A stretch of DNA of 7,440 nt, taken from the NCBI GenBank assembly GCA_049451635.1, contig JBMTVT010000085.1, positions 1-7,440 on the forward strand. Direction: 5' to 3'. The DNA is from JBMTVT01 sp049451635 (GTDB taxonomy: Bacteria; Bacteroidota; Bacteroidia; Flavobacteriales; Flavobacteriaceae). The notes under the pieces were generated by a model. It was not told where the DNA came from. It saw only the letters and a program-made list of their open reading frames with translations, and did no database searches. The position numbers and the translations under genes were made by a program. This document shows, in pieces, positions 1-5,629 of the stretch (position 1 is its first letter; each line of letters starts with the position of its first letter).

Positions 1-24
1 ACTGATAAGCGTAGCCTCCAATAA
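1..24 (+). CDS. Possible C-terminal tail of an upstream plus-strand gene (partial)
   Basis: Frame 1 from the window edge reads TDKRSLQ and then a TAA stop at 22-24. Eight bases later comes a strong bidirectional hairpin terminator, the arrangement expected where a plus-strand gene ends and meets a convergent minus-strand gene. Only seven residues are visible, so the product cannot be recognised and the reading could be chance. The other two plus frames do not end as neatly before the terminator: frame 3 begins with a TGA stop and frame 2 runs through the hairpin. Confidence 0.3.
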   Translation, partial: TDKRSLQ

Positions 25-31
25 TATCACA

Positions 32-64
32 AAAAAAACTCCCAAATTAATTGGGAGTTTTTTT
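32..64. terminator. Bidirectional Rho-independent terminator
   Basis: The arms AAAAAAACTCCCAA (32-45) and TTGGGAGTTTTTTT (51-64) are perfectly complementary around the 5-nt loop ATTAA. The A-tract on one side and T-tract on the other give a U-run in both transcription directions. It can therefore end a plus-strand gene arriving from the left and the minus-strand lipoprotein gene to the right. The stop codon of the C-terminal remnant of that gene (63-65) touches the T-tract, which marks the original 3' end of that gene. Confidence 0.9.
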
Positions 65-465
65 AATTTAAGGTATAAGAGTTGATAATATTCTTGAGTT
101 GGAGTTTTAAATCTTCACCGGCATCATAAATCATTTGTTCTTCACTAGGGAAAGGTACTGCTGCTCTTGACGATTATCTAACTTACATAGGCATCAAAAA
201 TGCGTATAAAGCTTTCAGGGTTATTATCTTTTTTAAGCAAGTTAATACTATCTAAATCTCTTGCTGTTGCTTTGTTGAAAGCCTCCTCAAGTAATATGAT
301 GATATCGGTTTTGCCTTTTCGGTCTTTATTTATTTGAAGTTTGCCAATGGCGTCAATTATTGCACGGTCGTAATTACCATAGCTTATAGTTTTTTTCATT
401 TGTCTGCGTGTACTACATGCAGTAAATAACACGATGGTTAAGCAGTAAAGTAGAATTTTTTTCAT
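63..465 (-). pseudogene. Decayed lipoprotein gene, internally deleted and frameshifted
   Basis: Reading from 465 down, the first 95 codons (to a TAG at 178-180) encode a lipoprotein-type signal peptide, MKKILLYCLTIVLFTAC, with the acylated cysteine at residue 17, and then a charged helical region (about residues 30-95). The reading stops abruptly after DAYVS. One frame away, from 181, the sequence continues LDNRQEQ before a stop at 131-133. In the third frame, 173-63 is open and reads AAVPFPSEEQMIYDAGED and on to a TAA at 63-65, next to the terminator. From memory of the family, flavobacterial lipoproteins of roughly 400 residues have a YVxLDxRQE-like stretch near residue 95 and a VPFPSxEQMxYDAGEDLK-like C-terminus. 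I infer a one-base loss at about 181-183 (probably TTT to TT) plus an in-gene deletion of most of the protein with a junction at about 162-173. The function of the family is unknown to me. A 95-residue lipoprotein may still be made. Confidence 0.7.
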
Positions 466-588
466 CTACATTAGTTTTTGGGTTATTGGGGGTACTATTT
501 CAATAAGGGTGGCAAAACACTAAAATGATAGATAAAATGCTGATAAAAACAATAAAATGTATTAAAATGTTTTTTTGTAAGAAATATA
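466..588. other. Intergenic gap with four TAAAATG heptamers
   Basis: This short gap lies downstream of the fahA stop and upstream of the lipoprotein remnant start; both are on the minus strand. It holds TAAAATG at 521-527, 533-539, 553-559 and 563-569 (CATTTTA on the minus strand). The start-to-start spacings are 12, 20 and 10 nt, near whole or double helical turns. There is also a weak A/T-only inverted repeat, AAAAACA (545-551) with TGTTTTT (568-574), around a 16-nt interior, which could be a poor terminator for fahA. I see no TAnnTTTG promoter element facing the lipoprotein gene. Confidence 0.5.
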
Positions 589-1872
589 TTATTTTTTATT
601 GTAAACAGGTAGTAGTTTTGTAGAAACTTCTCCAAAGCCAATTCTAGTTCCATCTTTTTCGCAATAACCGCGCATGATAACAGTATCGTTATCATTTATA
701 AATTTACGCTCGCTGCCGTCTTTCATTTTTAATGGTCTTTCTCCTTTCCAGGTTAATTCCAACATCGATCCGTATGAATCTGGAGTTGGTCCAGAAATCG
801 TGCCACTTCCCATCATATCCCCAGAATTTACAGGACATCCATTAATTGTATGGTGAGCCAATTGTTGAACCATATTCCAATACATATATTTGAAATTGGA
901 ATTACTAACAACCGTTTCCTTGGCGCCTTTTGGGCGGATAGCTACTTCTAAATTTATATCGTAACTCTTTTTTCCCTTGTATTGTAAGTAGGGAAGCTGT
1001 GGCTTTATAGGCTTAGGACTTTCTACTCTATAAGGCTCTAAAGCATCTAAAGTTACTATCCAAGGTGAAATTGAGGTTGCAAAATTTTTGGCTAAAAAAG
1101 GCCCTAAAGGCACGTACTCCCATTTTTGAATATCACGGGCGCTCCAATCGTTCAATAAAACCAAACCAAAAATGTATTCTTCAGCTTCCTCAATTGGTAT
1201 GGGTTCGCCCAAATCGTTGGCATCAGTAGTAATAAAAGCCATTTCCAATTCAAAGTCTACCAGTTTACTAGGGCCAAAAACAGGTTCGGTGGCGCCATTA
1301 GGTAGGGTTTGACCTTGAGGGCGATGTATTGGTATTCCTGATGTTATGATTGATGAGCTTCTACTGTGGTAACCAACAGGTATATGCAACCAGTTTGGTA
1401 ACAAAGCATTATCAGGGTCTCTAAACATGGTACCTACATTGGTGGCATGCTCTATGCTTGAGTAAAAATCGGTATAATCGCCAATTTGAACGGGTAATTG
1501 CATTTCTATCTCATCCAATCGAAATAAAACAATTTCCTTGTGGTGTTTATTTTGTTTTAAGGTGTCATTATTACTGTCAAAAATATGTGCAATTCTATTT
1601 CTTACAGCACGCCAAGTTTTACGACCATCTGCAATGAAATCATTTAAAGTATCTTGAAGAAAAATATCATCAGTTAACGGAATGCCCTCAAAATACCCTA
1701 GTTGATGTAAAGCTCCCAAATCGATAGCAGTATCACCAATTCTTGTACCAATAGTTATTATATCATCACGGGTTAAAAACACGCCAAAAGGAATATTTTG
1801 AATAGGAAAATCTGAGTTTTTATCGACGTGTAACCACGACTTTCTATCTGGGTTGTTAGCTGATAATGGCAT
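589..1872 (-). CDS. fahA: Fumarylacetoacetase (fumarylacetoacetate hydrolase)
   Basis: This cytosolic enzyme (EC 3.7.1.2) splits 4-fumarylacetoacetate into fumarate and acetoacetate, the last step of tyrosine/phenylalanine breakdown through homogentisate. The 427-residue product has the usual length, with an N-terminal SH3-like domain (about 15-125) and a C-terminal FAH catalytic domain (about 130-422). Active-site residues of the mouse enzyme, as I recall them, line up with an offset of nine: metal ligands Asp135, Glu208, Glu210 and Asp242; catalytic His142; and substrate contacts Tyr137, Arg151, Tyr168, Gln249, Tyr253 and Lys262. Other signatures are DWSARDIQKWEYVPLGPF (242-259) and GSGTISGP (355-362). 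Nothing is missing, so the gene should be active. The ATG at 1870-1872 gives the expected family N-terminus (MPLSANNP) and sits about 35 nt below a TAnnTTTG match. No other homogentisate-pathway gene is in the window. The gene diverges from glyA. Confidence 0.97.
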   Translation of the reverse strand: MPLSANNPDRKSWLHVDKNSDFPIQNIPFGVFLTRDDIITIGTRIGDTAIDLGALHQLGYFEGIPLTDDIFLQDTLNDFIADGRKTWRAVRNRIAHIFDSNNDTLKQNKHHKEIVLFRLDEIEMQLPVQIGDYTDFYSSIEHATNVGTMFRDPDNALLPNWLHIPVGYHSRSSSIITSGIPIHRPQGQTLPNGATEPVFGPSKLVDFELEMAFITTDANDLGEPIPIEEAEEYIFGLVLLNDWSARDIQKWEYVPLGPFLAKNFATSISPWIVTLDALEPYRVESPKPIKPQLPYLQYKGKKSYDINLEVAIRPKGAKETVVSNSNFKYMYWNMVQQLAHHTINGCPVNSGDMMGSGTISGPTPDSYGSMLELTWKGERPLKMKDGSERKFINDNDTVIMRGYCEKDGTRIGFGEVSTKLLPVYNKK

Positions 1873-1906
1873 AATTTCTATCTTATTTAGTATGTTAAAT
1901 TGTATT

Positions 1907-1914
1907 CAAACCTA
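1907..1914 (-). promoter_or_regulatory. Candidate -7 promoter element for fahA
   Basis: The plus-strand bases CAAACCTA read TAGGTTTG on the minus strand, a full match to the Bacteroidota -7 consensus TAnnTTTG. This would start transcription near 1900 and leave a leader of roughly 28 nt before the fahA ATG at 1872. I see no clear TTG -33 box at the expected spacing (about 1932-1940), so support comes from one element and its position only. Confidence 0.55.
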
Positions 1915-2038
1915 CATAATTTTTTCATTTTAATAGATAAAACTGCTTAAAAATTGAGTTTTCTTTAATCGTTAATAAATTGGTTAAAAACTTAGTAGTA
2001 AATATATATTTTTTAATGAATTTAACTAATGTATTTCC

Positions 2039-2046
2039 TATTTTTG
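2039..2046 (+). promoter_or_regulatory. Candidate -7 promoter element for glyA
   Basis: TATTTTTG matches the Bacteroidota consensus TAnnTTTG exactly. It implies a start near 2052 and a leader of about 22 nt before the glyA ATG at 2074. The leader ends in an A/T-rich stretch with no Shine-Dalgarno sequence, which is normal in this phylum. No good TTG -33 element is visible about 20 nt upstream. The 1873-2073 gap is thus a divergent promoter region shared by fahA and glyA, with nothing else recognisable in it. Confidence 0.55.
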
Positions 2047-2073
2047 CCCAACTTTTAACACCAAATTAATTTT

Positions 2074-3345
2074 ATGCAACGCGACGAACAAATTTTTGAA
2101 CTTATTGAAGCTGAAAAAGAACGCCAACTCCATGGTATTGAATTGATAGCATCTGAGAATTTTGTAAGCCAACAAGTTATGGAAGCTGCTGGTTCTGTAC
2201 TTACAAATAAATATGCTGAAGGCTATCCAGGAAAGCGTTATTATGGTGGTTGTGAAGTAGTTGATGAAGTAGAGCAAATAGCTATTGACAGAGCAAAAGC
2301 CTTGTTTGGAGCTGAATATGTAAACGTGCAACCACATTCTGGAAGTCAAGCAAATACAGCAGTTTATCACGCTTGCTTAACACCTGGGGATAAAATTTTA
2401 GGTTTTGATTTATCCCATGGAGGTCATTTAACACATGGGTCGCCAGTAAATTTTTCAGGGAAATTATATGTACCATCTTTTTATGGAGTAGAGGAAGAGA
2501 CAGGTGTTTTAAATTATGATAAAATACAAGAAATTGCCAAAAAAGAGCAACCAAAGTTAATTATTGCTGGGGCTTCTGCTTATTCTCGTGATATCGATTT
2601 TAAGCGTTTTAGAGAAATAGCCGATAGTGTGAATGCTATTTTGTTGGCAGATATTTCACATCCTGCAGGATTGATAGCCAAAGGTATTTTAAATGATCCG
2701 TTACCTCATTGTCATATTGTTACAACTACAACCCACAAAACATTACGAGGTCCTAGAGGAGGAATGATTATGATGGGAAAAGATTTTGATAATCCTTTCG
2801 GTCAGACATTAAAAAACGGCAGTTTGAAAAAAATGTCATCGTTATTAGATTCAGCAGTTTTTCCTGGAAATCAAGGAGGTCCATTGGAGCATATTATTGC
2901 AGCTAAGGCCATTGCTTTTGGTGAAGCCTTAACTGATGACTTTTTGCATTACCAATTACAGGTAAAAAAGAATGCTAATGCTATGGCAAATGCTTTGGTG
3001 GCTAAAGATTACCATATTATTTCGGGAGGAACCGATAACCACATGATGTTGATTGATTTGCGTAACAAAAATGTATCGGGTAAAGATGCAGAACAAGCGC
3101 TTGTAAAAGCTGATATTACTGCTAATAAAAATATGGTTCCTTTTGATGATAAATCACCATTTGTAACTTCAGGAATCCGTTTAGGAACTGCAGCAATAAC
3201 CACTCGTGGTTTAAAGGAAAGTGATATGGCTATTATTGTTGATTTTATTGATGAAGTGATTAGCAATTATGATAATGAAGCAGTTCTTAAAGCTGTAAAA
3301 GCTAGTGTAAATGCTATGATGAAGGACAAGCCATTGTTTGTTTAG
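2074..3345 (+). CDS. glyA: Serine hydroxymethyltransferase
   Basis: This cytosolic PLP enzyme (EC 2.1.2.1) interconverts serine plus tetrahydrofolate with glycine plus 5,10-methylene-tetrahydrofolate, the main one-carbon source for purines, thymidylate and methionine. The 423-residue product is full length (E. coli GlyA has 417). It shows the N-terminal substrate region IELIASENF (22-30), YAEGYPGKRYYGG (47-59), the cofactor pocket SGSQAN (89-94), the PLP-binding lysine Lys222 in TTTTHKTLRGPRGG (217-230), and FPGNQGGP (263-270). Two features are typical of Bacteroidota enzymes as I know them: ADISHPAGLIAKG (192-204) where E. coli has an MAHVAGL-type sequence, and a longer loop before the FPG motif (about 236-260). 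The ATG at 2074 starts the family N-terminus directly. Transcription probably ends at the hairpin 23 nt after the stop. A single-gene transcript is likely. Confidence 0.98.
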   Translation: MQRDEQIFELIEAEKERQLHGIELIASENFVSQQVMEAAGSVLTNKYAEGYPGKRYYGGCEVVDEVEQIAIDRAKALFGAEYVNVQPHSGSQANTAVYHACLTPGDKILGFDLSHGGHLTHGSPVNFSGKLYVPSFYGVEEETGVLNYDKIQEIAKKEQPKLIIAGASAYSRDIDFKRFREIADSVNAILLADISHPAGLIAKGILNDPLPHCHIVTTTTHKTLRGPRGGMIMMGKDFDNPFGQTLKNGSLKKMSSLLDSAVFPGNQGGPLEHIIAAKAIAFGEALTDDFLHYQLQVKKNANAMANALVAKDYHIISGGTDNHMMLIDLRNKNVSGKDAEQALVKADITANKNMVPFDDKSPFVTSGIRLGTAAITTRGLKESDMAIIVDFIDEVISNYDNEAVLKAVKASVNAMMKDKPLFV

Positions 3346-3367
3346 ATATCAACTAAAATATATTAAT

Positions 3368-3398
3368 AAAAAAATCCTGCTATTAGCAGGATTTTTTT
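3368..3398. terminator. Bidirectional Rho-independent terminator between glyA and the convergent gene
   Basis: The arms AAAAAAATCCTGCT (3368-3381) and AGCAGGATTTTTTT (3385-3398) pair perfectly around the loop ATT. The seven-base A- and T-tracts make it work in both directions. It lies 23 nt after the glyA stop and 5 nt after the stop of the minus-strand gene at 3403, so it should end both convergent transcripts. Confidence 0.95.
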
Positions 3399-3402
3399 AT
3401 TT

Positions 3403-3855
3403 CTAACTCTTCTCTAGAGAACCTTCCCAAAGCACTTGTTCAATCATCCATTTATCACCTCTTTTAAAAAGTAAAATATAATCAATGCCCCACCAAGCTG
3501 TAACTTTTGCCGAAGCAATGGAATTTCCAACGTCTAGAGCCTCTACTTTTTTTGGAGCATCTTTTTTTGCAAAATGTTTTTTTTCTAAAACTCGTCTTGC
3601 ATATGCTAAAGCTTTATCATAAGACATATAATCTTGTTGTTCATACTCACCAGAGTCTTTGTTTTTCCAAAATCCAAATTTGTTTAATGTAGGTTGCAGG
3701 CTTTCTTTAAGTTTTGATTCGTCTCCTTTATAAAATCCTTCAATGTAATTCATACATGCTTTTTCAAAATCTTCAGTACTTGAAGTTTGAGCTTTAACAA
3801 TGGTTAATATGCTTAAAAACACAACTAATACAATTAATTTTTTCATTAGTTTCAT
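3403..3855 (-). CDS. Secreted NTF2-like / lumazine-binding-like protein of unknown function
   Basis: The 150-residue product starts with a Sec signal peptide (residues 1-22: Lys-rich start, hydrophobic LIVLVVFLSILTIV, likely cut after KA). The mature part resembles the small 'putative lumazine-binding' NTF2-like proteins common in Bacteroidota. It has an opening helix with YIEGFYKGDESKL (37-49), a loop with LQPTLNKFGFW (53-63), then a strand-rich end with KVEALDVGNSIASAKVTAWWG (103-123), DYILLFKRGDKWMIEQVLW (125-143). That cone-shaped fold usually holds a small ligand or forms part of an enzyme, but no substrate can be named. Catalysis is not shown. The ATG at 3853-3855 is taken as start; an in-frame ATG at 3844-3846 (MKKLIV) is equally possible and also gives a good signal peptide. 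The gene lies 82 nt after the beta-helix lipoprotein gene on the same strand and may be co-transcribed with it. Confidence 0.85.
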   Translation of the reverse strand: MKLMKKLIVLVVFLSILTIVKAQTSSTEDFEKACMNYIEGFYKGDESKLKESLQPTLNKFGFWKNKDSGEYEQQDYMSYDKALAYARRVLEKKHFAKKDAPKKVEALDVGNSIASAKVTAWWGIDYILLFKRGDKWMIEQVLWEGSLEKS

Positions 3856-3880
3856 TTTTATTGATTGATAGACAATATGA

Positions 3881-3896
3881 TACTTTTTAAAAAGTA
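3881..3896. repeat. Perfect 16-bp A/T palindrome in the gap between two minus-strand genes
   Basis: TACTTTTTAAAAAGTA is its own reverse complement. It lies in the 82-nt gap, 26 nt upstream of the 3855 start codon and 42 nt past the 5494-3938 gene's stop. It could be an operator for the downstream gene. With no loop and no GC core it is a poor terminator. A/T-rich DNA produces such palindromes by chance fairly often, so a role is only suggested by position. Confidence 0.4.
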
Positions 3897-3937
3897 ACCC
3901 ATATATTGAAGCTAACTTGTTAAGACTTCGTTAATCT

Positions 3938-5494
3938 TTATTCTGGAAAGGTAATGTGTTGATAGGCTCCTAAATCGGGTGAAGTTGTTCTGTTTACATT
4001 TAAAATATCTACAGGAACTTGAGTTGCAAAAGTTGATAAACCTTGGTTATTGGCTGCCGATTCATCTCCAATTATTAACTTATTTAATTCGGTGTCCAGA
4101 AAATTAGGATCTTCGTTAAAAATATTGCCTTCATAACGATTGGTATCATTGAAGTTGTAGTTTGGACCAACAAAGTTATTGTTTGAATCTTGAAAACGGA
4201 TTAGGCAATTTGTGAATTTAAAATTGAAAACTACAGCATCATCTTCAATTTCATCCAAAAGAATTTCAGGGTTATCATTTCCGTAGATGATACAATTATT
4301 AAAATTAGCTTCTGTTAAATCTGCTAAAGTGGCTACATTGTCTTCATCTATAATAAAGTTATTGAGCAATACCGAAGGGAATTGCCTAAATCCATTATTC
4401 CAATAATTAACAATGGTTGAATGTGTAAAGTTGTATTTCCCGCCAATAGTACCAGCAAAAGAAGATTGTCCTGCATTGTTGATTACTACATTTTCACCAG
4501 CTATAGATGTATTTCTACCTAAAATTCCAAAGGCACTGTTATTGTAAATTTGTGTATTAGTAATTTTGAGTTTATTTGAAGCTTCATCAGGATTTCCATC
4601 ACATAAAATACCAACGGTAGCATTTTTAATGGTAGCATAATTAATTGAATTGTTGACACTGCCGTCTAAAAACCATATGGTACCCCATTGTCCTGGAACT
4701 TCTGAAAAATTGGGTTCCAACCGGTCACCTTCAAATATGACTTCGTTTTCCAAGAGTTCTTGATCGTTACTAAAAGCACCATTTATATGTAACGAAGCGC
4801 CATTTGATATAATAATACCAGAATTATCGTGGAAATGTATGCGAGCACCAGCTTCAATAGAGAGGGTTTTATTTTCGGGTACTGTAGCAAAACCATAAAT
4901 AACATAGGGTTTTTCGTTTGTAAAGGTAAGTTCTGAGGCTTGTAGTTCACGTCCTTGGAGTTCGGTTTCAACCATATCACCTCCAATATTGAGCGTTAAT
5001 GTCTCAACAACCTTGTTGGAATCCCTGTTTGGATAAATAAAAACAGCATCTTGCACCAAGGTAACAAGTTCAACTTTTTGAAGATTTGAACCATAATCAA
5101 ACTCTATTGCATCTGTATCTAAGTATTGTAGTTGTGCTAAAGGCGTTGCATTGGTATCAAATGTTGTTTCAATAAAAATATATAAACTGTCATTTGCTAA
5201 AATTTCAACATTATCAAAAACCTTACCAGCGATACCGTCAACACTTAATCTGTAATTTGATGTTTCCCCTAAGGATAATCTTACAGAGGGGATAAATATA
5301 TCATAATCACTTTTATTATAAACTTTAAGGTTATAGGTGCTAGAGCCAATATTAGTAAAAACAGTGTCAAGATAAACAGTATCTTTGGAAAATTGGAGAG
5401 TCCCATTACTTGGGGAAAAATCAAAATCTTTTCTGCAAGAACTCCATAATAATATAAAACCAAGCAAAAAGGAGAAAAAAAAGTAGCGTTTCAT
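3938..5494 (-). CDS. Surface or periplasmic lipoprotein with right-handed beta-helix, choice-of-anchor Q type
   Basis: The 518-residue product has a lipoprotein signal peptide with the acylated cysteine at residue 20 (LLWSSC; the -3 residue is Trp, so the lipobox is loose). Residues 32-125 form an Ig-like strand-rich region with DTVYLDTVFTNIGSSTYNL (38-56), similar in style to DUF1573/ASH-type domains. Residues about 195-465 look like a parallel beta-helix: short strands rich in Asn, Ile and Gly, with phrases such as TQIYNNSAFGILG (314-326) and FTHSTIVNYWNNG (356-368). The end carries the pattern DPNFLD (462-467) and later SPDLGAYQH (505-513) that closes many Bacteroidota choice-of-anchor Q beta-helix proteins. 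I see no polysaccharide lyase or pectinase catalytic signature, so binding or a structural role is as likely as an enzyme. CRKDFD after the cysteine partly resembles a flavobacterial lipoprotein export signal, suggesting possible surface exposure. The gene diverges from the symporter gene. Confidence 0.85.
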   Translation of the reverse strand: MKRYFFFSFLLGFILLWSSCRKDFDFSPSNGTLQFSKDTVYLDTVFTNIGSSTYNLKVYNKSDYDIFIPSVRLSLGETSNYRLSVDGIAGKVFDNVEILANDSLYIFIETTFDTNATPLAQLQYLDTDAIEFDYGSNLQKVELVTLVQDAVFIYPNRDSNKVVETLTLNIGGDMVETELQGRELQASELTFTNEKPYVIYGFATVPENKTLSIEAGARIHFHDNSGIIISNGASLHINGAFSNDQELLENEVIFEGDRLEPNFSEVPGQWGTIWFLDGSVNNSINYATIKNATVGILCDGNPDEASNKLKITNTQIYNNSAFGILGRNTSIAGENVVINNAGQSSFAGTIGGKYNFTHSTIVNYWNNGFRQFPSVLLNNFIIDEDNVATLADLTEANFNNCIIYGNDNPEILLDEIEDDAVVFNFKFTNCLIRFQDSNNNFVGPNYNFNDTNRYEGNIFNEDPNFLDTELNKLIIGDESAANNQGLSTFATQVPVDILNVNRTTSPDLGAYQHITFPE

Positions 5495-5506
5495 GAAAAA
5501 GAATAC

Positions 5507-5540
5507 GTTATAAAGGATAAATGTATAACTTTTGGTTATA
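5507..5540. promoter_or_regulatory. Repeated GTTATA/TATAAC half-sites in the divergent promoter region
   Basis: GTTATA at 5507-5512, TATAAC at 5524-5529 and GTTATA at 5535-5540 alternate in orientation. The last two form a 6-bp inverted repeat around TTTTG. The cluster lies 13-46 nt upstream of the beta-helix lipoprotein start (5494) and about 90-120 nt upstream of the symporter start. The arrangement would suit a dimeric regulator controlling one or both genes. This is inference from the repeats alone. A near-match to TAnnTTTG for the lipoprotein gene (TACATTTA, minus strand, 5518-5525) overlaps the cluster. Confidence 0.35.
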
Positions 5541-5588
5541 TGTTCTATTATAAACTAGGAGAAAAATTTTTTTAAAAAATTAAATTTT

Positions 5589-5596
5589 TATATTTG
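5589..5596 (+). promoter_or_regulatory. Candidate -7 promoter element for the symporter gene
   Basis: TATATTTG matches TAnnTTTG exactly. It would start transcription near 5602 and leave a leader of about 28 nt rich in A, without a Shine-Dalgarno site, before the ATG at 5630. No convincing TTG -33 box is seen at the usual distance; that region is a run of A and T. Confidence 0.55.
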
Positions 5597-5629
5597 GTTT
5601 TTAAAATTAACTAAACTAAAAATATTATT

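Noticed and set aside
469..471. Alternative ATG just upstream of the lipoprotein remnant start
   Set aside because: This minus-strand ATG is followed at once by TAG, so it cannot be the start; the ATG at 463-465 opens the signal peptide.
545..574. AAAAACA ... TGTTTTT inverted repeat as a fahA terminator
   Set aside because: The stem is nearly all A-T with a 16-nt interior and has no separate U-tract on the minus strand, so it would be weak; it is noted only as a possibility.
495..695. 66-codon minus-strand open frame overlapping the end of fahA
   Set aside because: It overlaps the well-supported fahA 3' end in another frame, has no recognisable motif, and its A/T-rich part simply lacks stop codons.
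2038..2554. Minus-strand open frames of 110 and 90 codons inside glyA
   Set aside because: They lie antisense to a highly conserved gene, and their sequences show no family features.
3009..3266. 85-codon minus-strand open frame antisense to the glyA 3' half
   Set aside because: It is explained by the codon pattern of glyA; there is no start context or motif of its own.
4783..5463. Minus-strand open frames of 67 and 60 codons inside the beta-helix lipoprotein gene
   Set aside because: They are shifted frames of the same strand within a full-length gene that has a signal peptide and a family-type C-terminus.
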